NCBI GenBank assembly: GCA_945910005.1
Contig: OX246741.1
Coordinates: 9,720,669 to 9,784,668, forward strand
Direction of reading: 5' to 3'
DNA length: 64,000 nucleotides
DNA from: Isoperla grammatica
Lineage: Eukaryota > Arthropoda > Insecta > Plecoptera > Perlodidae
In this document: piece by piece, positions 1 to 10,320 of the stretch
Position numbering within the stretch: position 1 is the first letter of the stretch
How the letters are laid out: each line of letters opens with the position of its first letter
Notes under the pieces: model-generated
What the model saw: only the letters and a program-made list of their open reading frames with translations
What the model was told of the DNA's origin: nothing
The model's database searches: none
Program-made: the position numbers and the translations under genes

Positions 1-3000
1 TATAGGGAGGCCTATGGACCATGAATGACGTAACTAAAGAATGTCTATGGCCTTGGCATGATCTATTCACGAACCACTGTCTTGTTGATACCAAGTGCAT
101 TGAACTTAACTCATCCCACACATTATGTAATGCGAGTATGACGCATCGGCCGGTCTGAATGCCATTCATATGCTGGTGCTGATTTTCTATGGACGACAAC
201 GACAAAGACATTCTTAAGAAAGATGAACCAATCTTTAAAAATAGTCATGGAAGGTTCGAGATGGTTCGTCTCAGCTCAGCAATAGTGATGGATAAGGATA
301 GCGGATGTTTATCAACTTCTTTTCCAGTTCATTCTACACTGCCAAACTATCTGTCCAAGAAGTTGAATTCAATCAGCAATTCAATAAGTTTGAAAACAGT
401 TTGGGGAGGGGAAGTTTGATAAAGAATACAAAATTTCAAAGAGATGTTGGCTAGATTATTTCAAGGAGATGTACAGTATTTGGCGCAGATAAGGATCAAT
501 TAGGTTGCTTATAGCACAAGTTAATTAGTTATCTGTGCTTATAGCAAGCTATTTGTTAGCTTGATACAGACGTTAAAAAATAACTTCTCGAAGTTTCGTG
601 AATGGTCTAGCTATACAGAAAATGCCAATGCCATATCGAATATCTTACAAGGAGTAGTAAAATTTCTTTGATGCCGTCAAAGCGCATGGGATTCTAAATC
701 GGGTAGTGATTTTTTCTTCTGGGTTTGAGTTATATTTTGAACCTTCGGACATTCCTTATCTAGCTATCCACACGTCTTTAACTTTTTCTCATAATTATTT
801 CTTAGGTCAAAGTTCCCCAAACTACATCGTACATTGGTACCATGGTTTCAACAAATGCTACATACAAAATAACTGTCTCCTATAGCAGGCACCGTTTGTC
901 AGGAGAAAATGTCAGATCTTGAGGCTAAAGGATTGGTATACCCGGGTCTAAAAGACCTGAATCCATTGGAGAAAATCTTATATTAAATACAATGTATATA
1001 AACTGTGATGATTGATGAAAATCATGCAAATACTGTGAAACATAGAACATATACGTAACTACCACGCAAACTTTATTTCTGTATGTACTTTTAATTCTCC
1101 ATCAATTTGTGTAACGAATTCCAATTAAATGTGTGTACAATTATTAATATCCTTTCACCTACTTGTGGCTAAAATAATATTACGTTTTATCTTTACAACA
1201 GCTTCCGGTGTCAACAGCTCTTCCGGCTGTTGACACCGTCCGGTTACAATAATCTTAACAAACACTGCAGCAACACGTGTGTTTGTTGTAAAGGAACTTT
1301 GGGGTTTATTGAGTAAAATCTGTATTTTTAAAAAGTGATTCGTAACGGCGATCTGGTTTTGTATTATAGCTAAGCGATGAATTTAAAAACTTTTAAAAAT
1401 GTTAATTACTACGACTTTAAGATTACATTGATAAAAGAAATTAACAATTGTAACAATTACAATATACGGAGAAACAAAACACACATACGTTGCCTTCTAA
1501 TAAATTAGAACCAGTGCTCATCAACAATTTCGTTGCTGGGTGATGAATATATTTTTCTTATTTTTTGTTTTTTGACTAGATCAACTCATGTTCATTTAAT
1601 TAAAATCAGTAATCTCGTCAGTCGCTAATTTCACGGGTGTCTTCCCATCTCCATGAGGGGATTCCCATCTGATATCGGGGCTAACGCGTTCCAGATTCGA
1701 CTCCCTCCTTCAACCGAGCTAAGCTGACTTGTTCATCGCTCAATCATGGTATCGCCATATCCAAACGCAAACATCTCGCTCGTTATCAGGTCATCATTAC
1801 GTACGTAGCGCGCGTTACGTTGCGGGACTTGCGCTCTCGCTCCTCGCGCGTCTAAAGTATCAGGCTCGCAGAACATGCAAGAAGCATCACTTGTCTGCTA
1901 GAATGGACGTGGACTTTACTTGTTATTTGCTAGTTAGGTAACCATTTCATTTCTTTTTAGTGACATAGTACTTCATTCAATTGTAGGGGGTCGCGGACCG
2001 AAATTTATGATTAAGAATGTAACAATAATCATCAAATCAATGTAACAATAATAATGTTACTCTACAAAACATGAAATCAGGTGTATGTCTAGCAATATGT
2101 ACCGATTTGTATTTTAGTTCTAGTACTTGGGCATTAAATTGTTGAAATAAAATCCTCTGCAAAGTTCTTTGTGTTAATATAATATGTTTTAGTATTTATT
2201 TACACAACTATATTATTATCTTGGTGGACATTGTGATAACACGCAAAATACACTTTAAATTGTACCCCCTTCCAAGTCAGCTTTTAGACATTGTGGTGTT
2301 TTGCAACACGAAAAGTTTGGTATAAGTCGTTAACGACGACATACGACAACATTGAAGATTTAATTAAAGCCTCAGGTTTGAGCGAACGGCAGAGTTTTGG
2401 TCTTAACGCCTCCATTAACGAGGAAAGTATTTGATGAAAATAGTCAATCGTAAACCAGACCTTTCATGGCCCGTTCCAAGACGAAGATAAAAGAACCGTC
2501 AAAGTTTGGTGCGCTTTCAGACTGATAAACTCTGGCTATAAACTTGAGCGAAAGAAAACAAGTGAGACAGACTTTTCCGATTCCATTCAAAGAAAGAAAA
2601 ACACGTGAATCGCTAGTTTATGCAAAGGGCGATGTTTTTCCATTCACCTGCACGTATAAGAAGTTTTATTTGGAGAAAAACATGAACTAGTCCAATCAAT
2701 GAATGCTCTATCGAGATCGAATCTCCATCTTCTTTCACGCAACACACCTAATTATGTATGCATGTTTTTTTTACAAACATTTGTCGACGCCTCAAAAGAC
2801 TTCGTGATGCTGACGATTTTTTGTTATTATTATTATTTAGAACTATGAAAGAAGATAAAGTGCAGACCAAGGTGATGTATCGATAACTCATACAAAGAAA
2901 ATGTATTGTAATTATAAAGCCTGGCCTTATTAGATCCACCGGAGTTTTTGGATCACTACCGATGAGCTGTTGCGATCACATTCAAAGCTTTAGTTTGTTG

Positions 3001-4560
3001 GTTAGCAAATCGTTACTGGCCATGGTTCAGATTTTAGATTCAAAACATTTAACATTTTACTATTACATCGGCAAACCTAAAATATATATATATTAAATTT
3101 AAAATACGGAGATAGCAACTGTAATAAAAGTTTTTCTCAACTGTGAATCGAATCCTTATTCTATTTTTTACTAACTCATCACACGTCTATTCATAAAGCC
3201 GGGGTTAGCTTTAAAAATCGCATTATGAGAAAATCATGCACAAACAAAAAAAAAACGCCACAACCATGAGTGAATAATTTGACATTTTTACGATAGTATA
3301 AATCAACGTACGGGATAATAATATTGATTTGACGTGAAAACGATTGGAGATATAAACAACAGTTTTAAAACCAAATAACGCCCGAGTATGTAGTAAAAAA
3401 TAAAAAACAAAAAATGCGAATATAAAACTTGTCAAGGGCTTTGCTGTAATAATTTAAAGTCATTCTAGAATGTACCCTTTAACATGCAATTTAATTAATA
3501 TCTTCATGACCTGGGTTATTCGCATCGTCAGTGCGAAGTGCAAAGCGCTTTGTAAGCCTTGTCAAAGAGATTCCTGTCTCTGTAAATGGTCACGTGTCAG
3601 TTACTGGTGAATACAAAGCCCGCATATAATATGCGATACAAAGTTTCAAACTCCAATAATTATATTAGAAGCATACATGCTCTACTGAGTGTAAAACTTC
3701 CCTGACTTTCATGTCAGGCAAATACTCAACACGCCAAGGGTTATTAATTTTACCTCAATACAAAATTATGAACAATAATAATTAAAACATTATTTATACC
3801 TTAAAAGGAACAATACTCAAAAGGAGTAAACTATATAAGAAAAGTATCCCTTAATGCTTTTTTTTGTACGGGCTTTATGTCAGTCCTGTGGTCGAAAGTG
3901 TTGAAGAGGCAATTGTAAAAAAGCACAATACATGGGTTCAGGATCCAGTAGAGTTATTTGGAACGTAATGATGTTCTTCCGTCATAAATTCTCTCATAAG
4001 TTATATAGTAATAACACAGATAACTAATTAACTGGTAATAATCTGATAGCAAATAGTAATTATTCAATCGAGCTAACTTCTATTATCCCTTATTGGTGTA
4101 CCATGACAATAATGATGATCACACATCTGCTATAAACTACAAACTTAGCTTTATGAGCATGGTTTGATATGAAAGCCAAGAGCAGCACTGGTGCATAGAA
4201 GGCGGAGATTCTGTGCAAGTTTGTACTATCAGAGTTTACATTGAAATACAAAAAAAAATATTTAAGGCAATAAACAAGATTGGCCGGTAGACCCTAAAAT
4301 ATAAGCACAAAAAAAACTGACGTTTCGCTGCGTCTGTGAGTAGTGCACTGTTATTAGGAGGAAGTGCAAGTAGTTACTAATAATTAATCGCAATTCAATC
4401 TTGGCACAAGCTTTACGGTTTATGATGTCCTGAATAATGATTAATTTAATATTTCTTTTACTTTTTAATTACTTGCAGCTCTGTTCATCAATGCCAATTT
4501 ACCGACCAGACGATTCGTGTTTATTCCGATCACACAATTAATACCACGTGGTTAGGCTTA
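1..4560. other. No recognisable gene
   Basis: AT-rich sequence with only short open frames (the longest are about 70-76 codons, at 189-419 and 1729-1941), none of which resembles a family I know. No chain of phase-compatible exons was found on either strand. It may be intergenic or part of a large intron of a gene lying to the left. Confidence 0.6.
1206..1238. repeat. Perfect 12-bp hairpin
   Basis: CGGTGTCAACAG at 1206-1217 is exactly inverted as CTGTTGACACCG at 1227-1238 around a 9-base loop. The flanks are AT-rich, so the GC-rich stem stands out. It could be a folded RNA element or the remnant of a small inverted-repeat transposon. It does not match the histone 3' stem-loop. Confidence 0.6.
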
Positions 4561-4567
4561 CCTTAAA

Positions 4568-4782
4568 TATATAAATCTGCATTGTTGCGTGTCGCAGTAA
4601 GAATCAAATACTAGTAGCTGTATTGTTGGCGCAAGATTCCAGGTAATGTTTGTTATGACCGCTTCTTTACTCTCGTAATAAGAACTCACTGACGTCGCGA
4701 CGCCACCGAAACACTACCCGCCTAGCGTCGAACGCAAACGCGAGGGAACTGATTCGAATTTCGGACGAATCGAAGGCAACAG
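4568..4782 (+). promoter_or_regulatory. Candidate TATA promoter and first exon
   Basis: TATATAAA lies at 4568-4575. About 25-30 bases downstream is an initiator-like CAGT (about 4595). The following stretch is locally CpG-rich, with a CRE-like TGACGTC near 4690, and ends in a strong donor, CAACAG|GTGAGT, at 4782/4783. This is the arrangement of a TATA promoter followed by a non-coding first exon on the plus strand. No downstream exon was identified, so the target gene is unknown and the call could be coincidence. Confidence 0.25.
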
Positions 4783-5159
4783 GTGAGTGAGCGAGATAAT
4801 TCGTGTGGCGGCCGCTAGATAGTAGCACCAAGTACTAAGTAGTTTTTGTAACTCCCAAAAGATGGCAATGAGACCTAGATTGCTAGTTCTGGATTTAAAT
4901 TTAGGCGGGAAGTAGAAAACCGGTTGTTGCTGTTTCGTACGATAAATTCGATTAGACGTATCAATTTCAGTAAAATTCCATGACATAATAACTGTTCAAT
5001 TTTACTTTCAACTTACTGTTACAAGAAGTGGGTTGAACAATTGAAGCAAACAGACTGATAACCTTTTTATGTGAACCACTCTTATAAAATTCATCTTGAA
5101 TTCATTTTAAAACGTCTTTTACACGCACTTGGCATAAAAGCTATAGACCTATGGTATAT

Positions 5160-5240
5160 TAGGCGTAGATCTGGAAAACCATGTTTACTGAAGTCCAGGT
5201 TCAATTCCTGGCTTGAGTATATGGGTACCATTCACCCATT
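5160..5240 (+). repeat. tRNA-like SINE fragment
   Basis: 5195-5211 folds as a perfect tRNA T arm (CCAGG, 7-base loop, CCTGG) and contains the pol III B box GGTTCAATTCC. No convincing A box or acceptor stem is present, so this is not an intact tRNA. The B box and the bases after it (CCTGGCTTG...TATGGGT) recur in the minus-strand element at 21044-21157, which suggests one repeat family. Confidence 0.45.
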
Positions 5241-5760
5241 GATTGTATCATCAAAACAGGAAAGGTAAATTTGCCAAATAGTGGTCACCTTGTCGGTCAT
5301 TAGTGCAAAGATGCTGCCCCACATCTCCACTTTTATTGGTAAATACCTGCCAAAAATACGTATTTTATTGACTGAAAATGCCTATTTTCATAACTTTATT
5401 ACCTAGTAGATTGCAATTTTGGCATTTTTGAGCTAATATTTTGACATAATTTATTAAAATGAATGCAGACTATTCGAGTGCGAGTACAGTGTCGAGCTTG
5501 CTACATTATGTATGGATGGGGTGTGCTCAATGTGCTGTGCTGTGACCAAGTGCAATGCTGCCACAATAAAGAAATATATCGAAGTACAGTATCACAAAAT
5601 TACAAGAGAAATGGGTCCATCAGGTTTGTATTAAAAAGAACAGGAAATTGGCACCCCACATAAAGTTGTCAGGATAAGAATGTGGAAAATGGGAGGATAG
5701 AAGGACAGTACACAAACTACAAGTCGACAAAACATTCACACCATAGAATAAGAAATGTTA

Positions 5761-5766
5761 TTTATT
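5761..5766 (-). terminator. Poly(A) signal of PSMB6
   Basis: AATAAA on the minus strand, about 95 bases beyond the PSMB6 stop codon, in an AT-rich tail. It is the nearest canonical polyadenylation hexamer downstream of the gene. Confidence 0.6.
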
Positions 5767-5860
5767 ATTTTTAATAAACAATACACAGAATACATGTTTC
5801 ATAATTTGACGACCCATTTCCTTAAGGCGAGACTGAAGGTCTTTGCACCAGAATGTCGAC

Positions 5861-8800
5861 CTATCCCTCGTAGAACTTGGGCAGTTGTTCCCCGGCCACG
5901 ACGCTGCGGTAAACGCCGGTCTCGTCGATAACTCCGAGCCGAATGACTCCTCCGCTGCTTCCGTCGCGAGACATCGCCAGGGCCAGTGCTGCAAGCAACA
6001 ATCACTTGTTAAGTCAGTCACGTCAGACTTCCTGCAGACTATTTATGCCTGCTGTACAGTACTAAAAACCACCAAAACTTACTGACATTTAAAGGCCAAG
6101 TGAAATTTTATGCTCACCTCTATGCCTACCTATGATTAAATAAACACATGATGCTGATAATGATTTAAAAATCAGTTCTAGTAACTGAGTGGGTCGACAG
6201 TAAATGCAAAACGTCTCTATTTGGCCTATTATTGTCATGCTATTTGAGACGATGAGGGGTGATGTATTTAAAATGAAGGCCAATTACAAAAAACGAATGC
6301 CTTATGCGGAATTCGAACCCACGTCCCTACGTGTCATACGCTTGGAAGCTACGCCCCAACCGTATGAGCCACCACAGAGGCCATCATCTTCAAAAGCCTG
6401 CACAGGCAAAACAAAAACCAGACAGCCAAACTTAATTTTTTCTGTTTATTAACGATATGTTTTGTATTTTGCATATTTCCTCATTTTATATGCCAACTTT
6501 CAACACATTTCTACTCACTGGCTTTACTTTGTCACTTTCTAACAAAGCATTTCACAGATTTAAAGACCCACCATAGCCTACACATTACAAGCTACTGGTA
6601 TTGATTTCTAAACACTCTAGACACAGGCCAACCTAGATAGGCCTATAATTTTAACAGAATAATTTTTGTAGACTGAACATGATGGCTCCTCACCCACTAA
6701 ATTTTTAATACAGGTATCGTAGGGTACTTACTGTTGGTGACAAACTCCATGCACTGATCCTTACTCATGTTGGGCTTGTAGTTGGCATCAATGTACCCGT
6801 AGACGTACGTACTGCCGGAGCCACCGATCGAGATCGCCTGTCGCTTGCACATGCCACCAAGGGGGACTGAGTACACCTGCACCAAAACATTGAATTAGTT
6901 CACCGATACACTTCACGGACACAAAACCGGTAGGCTACATGCAAGTTCACACCTTAGGTTTTAGCCAATCAAATGCTGGGGTTACTGAAACTTTGAGTGT
7001 TGTGCATTGCATTCACCATGACCCTTCTCAAAAAGTATTTTAAATGCTTGGTAATCTCCTACAGGCTACAGAGATACTACATATCACACATTGTTTTATA
7101 AACTGTCACACAAAAACATTTTTAATATTAGGTGTGTAGGCTTAACCCACATTTAGCTACAAAAAATACACAGACTAATCACAAAGTTAGCCCAAATATA
7201 TCAGAAAAGGTTTATAATAATATTCAGATAAGCGTCACTCCCACCGCATGTCAACACTGAATGAGATATTGGGTAATAGTCCAAGAGCCAGCAACATAAA
7301 AGCTCCCCTCATAAGGTACATATGTTTTGACTATTGGAATAGGAGCGGAAAAACTACTCTACTAACAAAACGCGCGTCTTACTCCTCAACGTGGGGGCTT
7401 TTAGGCCCCACAGGGGGCCAAAAAAGCCGAAAAAAGGCCCAAGGTTCCCCTCATAAGGTACATGGATGGAGTAAACGCCATTTTGTAGAGATAAGTGTCC
7501 CAAATAGGAATTCGAAGAGTAAGACGGGATATTAGGGGGCGTTTACCGATCAGACGCCATTTTACCTAAAAAGGGCCATTTTTTATTTTCGCACATGCAT
7601 GCGCTTAAATACTCAAATCATATCCGGAAATGTCTCGAGACGTAGAAAAACATACATTTTAAAGAAATTTTGGGTTATTGTCCTCGCCAGACGCCCTCAA
7701 AAGCGGCCCAAAAAGGTCAAGGTTCCCCTCATAAGGTACATGAATGGAGTAAACGCCATTTTGTAGAGATAAGTGTCCCAAATACGAATTCGAAGAGTAA
7801 GACGGGATATTAGGGGGCGTTTACCGATCAGACGCCATTTTGTCCAAAAAAGGCCACTTTTTATTTTCACACGTGCACGCGCTTTAACACCCAAAACATA
7901 TCCTTAAATGCCCCTAGAGGTGAATACATTTCTAAGATATTGTGTGATGTCCTCGCCAGCCCCCCCCCCCCCCCCACAGCCTCGATCCGAATGCGATAGT
8001 TTTGAAGCTCCGCCCACCCCTAACTTTAATATACCAGTATTTATTATTATTAATGTCAGGATATAAGGATATGTTTTGGGTGTTAAGTGCGTGCATGTGT
8101 GAAAATAAAAAGTGGACCTTTTTGGGTAAAATGGCGTCTGATCGGTAAACGCCCCCTAATATCCCGTCTTACTCTTCGAATTCCTATTTGGGACACTTAT
8201 CTCTACAAAATGGCGTTTACTCCATTCATGTACCTTATGAGGGGAGCCTTGGCCTTTTTGGGCCCCTTTTGAGGGCGTCTGGCGAGGACAATAACCCGAA
8301 ATTTCTTTAAAATGTATGTTTTTATACGTCTCGAGACATTTCCGGATATGTTTTGAGTGTTTAAGCGCATGCATGTGCGAAAATAAAAAATGACCCAATT
8401 GGGTAAAATGGTGTCTGATCGGTAAACGCCCCCTAATATCCCGTCTTACTCTTCGAATTCCTATTTGGGACACTTATCTCTACAAAATGGCGTTTACTCC
8501 ATTCATGTACCTTATGAGGGGAACCTTGGCCTTTTTGGGCCCCTTTTGAGGGCGTCTGGCGAGGACAATAACCCAAAATTTCTTTAAAATGTATGTTTTT
8601 CTACGTCTCGAGACATTTCCGGATATGTTTTGAGTGTTTAAGCGCATGCATGTGCGAAAATAAAAAATGGCCCTTTTTGGGTAAAATGGCGTCTGATCGG
8701 TAAACGCCCCCTAATATCCCGTCTTAATCTTCGAATTCCTATTTGGGACACTTATCTCTACAAAATGGCGTTTACTCCATCCATGTACCTTATGAGGGGA

Positions 8801-9877
8801 ACCTTTGGCCTTTTTTCGGCTTTTTTGGCCCCCTGTGAGGCCTAAAAGCCCCCACGTTGAGGAGTAAGACGCGCGTTTTGTTAGTAGAGTAGTTTTTCCG
8901 CTCCTATTTCAAAAGTCAAAACATATGTACCTTATGAGGGGAGCTTTTATGTTGCTGGCTCTCCGTCTATAACATTTATATCATAACAATTATTTAGCGT
9001 ATTGAATCAAAGTTCACTACGCATAGCCGTTAGAGCTGCCTCCCCCAGATACTGTAGCTATGCTTACTTAACAGCTTGCCAGATATCTTAAAACTCACCT
9101 GTCCACCTTTGCGCTTGTCCCATCCAGCAACGATAATGCCAGCCATCAAGGAGTCCCTGTAGTTGTAGCACAGCTCACGGAACACATTCGCAGCAGTCTC
9201 TACCAATGGAGACTCACCCAGTTCAACCCTAAAATTGAACACATCAAAAGTATTTCAAACCACACAACTAGGCTAGGCCTAGCAGATAACAACTAGGGCC
9301 TAGGCCTAATCAAGGCTTGCGGTGAAAAAGTGGGAATGACAGTAGAAAGATCACGATCCATGCAACCTGTACTGTACTGTAGGCTTAGGCTACTACGTAT
9401 TAAGTAGGCTAACACAAAGGCATACACTTACGCGTGGAAGTTGAGATGATACGTAACAATATCGGCAATCGCTTGCGTATCAGCTGCTGAACCCGATCGG
9501 CAGCAGTAAATTGAATCGGTGACTTTTGTGAGCTTGTCAGTGACACGGTTTGCTATGTATGCTCCCGTTGTGGTTCGAGAATCTGCACCAATCACAACAC
9601 CTCCGTCGAATTCTACAGCCATAATGGATGTCTGAAGAAACAGTGAAAAGTTAGGTTATGTTGACTAGAATGTTGCCGATTCATCACTTTCAGCAAGAGC
9701 TTTCCGTGTGCATTTGAGGGAAGGCTACAGCAAGAAAAATGAAAAACGTCGAATAAAATAAAGGTTCTAAAATTGTGTACTTACTCCGGTGGAATGTTCG
9801 GCCGAAAGCCAGTCAGGAGCCATAGATTCTCCATAATTATTAGAAGTCATCATTCTTTGTGTTCCCAAATACGCCAT
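5861..9877 (-). CDS. PSMB6: Proteasome subunit beta type-6 (beta-1)
   Basis: Catalytic beta-1 subunit of the 20S proteasome core; it cleaves after acidic residues (caspase-like activity). Coding exons on the minus strand: 9785-9877, 9432-9631, 9099-9228, 6732-6876, 5861-5988. All phases join cleanly to 231 residues, close to the usual length of about 239. Residues 1-31 form the propeptide ending STG; processing would expose the catalytic Thr, which is the first codon of exon 2. Counting from that Thr, Asp17, Lys33 (in RVTDKL) and Arg45 (in CCRSGS) are present; Arg45 sets the acidic preference. The block [13 protein letters not shown] near the C-terminus is typical of the subunit. The start ATG has G at -3 and +4. 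The gene diverges from CDC37 across 443 bp. Intron 3 holds a 1.7-kb foldback element. Confidence 0.96.
6297..6385 (-). repeat. tRNA-derived SINE in PSMB6 intron 4
   Basis: On the minus strand an A-box match (TGGCTCATACGG) is followed at tRNA-like spacing by a slightly diverged B box (GGTTCGAATTCC). There is no intact cloverleaf or acceptor stem. It is best read as the pol III head of a tRNA-derived SINE inserted in the same orientation as the host gene. Confidence 0.5.
7284..8962. mobile_element. Foldback element in PSMB6 intron 3
   Basis: The two halves of this 1.68-kb stretch are long inverted repeats. The outer ends match from GAGCCAGCAACATAAAAG at about 7285 to its complement ending at 8962, and the similarity decays outward. 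Each arm is built from direct subrepeats of 277-278 bp: units begin at 7441 and 7719 in the left arm, and the matching points in the right arm are 8241, 8518 and 8796. The centre (about 7950-8060) is single copy and includes a run of 16 C at 7960-7975. No transposase is encoded; the short open frames inside come from the repeats. Segmented inverted arms are the mark of foldback (FB/TU-like) DNA transposons. No clear target duplication was seen. Confidence 0.8.
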
Positions 9878-10320
9878 TGCCGCACTAGTGTGAAATACGA
9901 ATCAAAGACACAGACACAAGGAAGCCAATCCCCAAACAAAAATGCAAATACAAATACAACTGGCAAATCTTCAGACGACAACGTAGACAACTGTACAAAT
10001 AAAAATCCTCAAAAATATTTAATTATATTTATCAGACCAACCCTTAATTTGTCTGAGGACGCATTTTAACAAAATAAAACTTTACACGAAGGATATAAAG
10101 TAAAGTATTTTTTAAATTAACGTAAGCCCAGTGTGGAGCGTTGTTAAAAAATTAAAAACGTAACTATGTAACCGTAGTTATGGCAACAATGGAAGTTTGG
10201 GGATTGACCTTGACAGGCTTACCAGAACTTTCCATCAAAAACAAAATCGCCCATTTTGCCAGTGTTTAAGATCTAGGTCTGTCTGTATTTGGTGTAAATT
10301 CTCGTTAATGGAATAGTAGA
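9878..10320. promoter_or_regulatory. Divergent PSMB6/CDC37 promoter
   Basis: 443 bp separate the PSMB6 start codon (minus) from the CDC37 start codon (plus), so both transcripts must start here. No TATA box is evident. GTAGTTATGGCAAC at 10174-10187 agrees with an RFX X-box at about 11 of 14 positions; that is weak evidence for a regulator. Confidence 0.65.

Noticed and set aside
189..419. Open frame of 76 codons with a KKDEPIFKNSHGRFEM stretch
   Set aside because: Faint likeness to a retroelement polyprotein motif only; no neighbouring domain or frame supports it.
1729..1941. Open frame of 70 codons
   Set aside because: No recognisable domain, no splice context, composition like the surroundings.
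7697..8473. Several similar 60-105 codon frames on both strands
   Set aside because: They are translations of the 278-bp subrepeats of the foldback element, repeated in both orientations; not genes.
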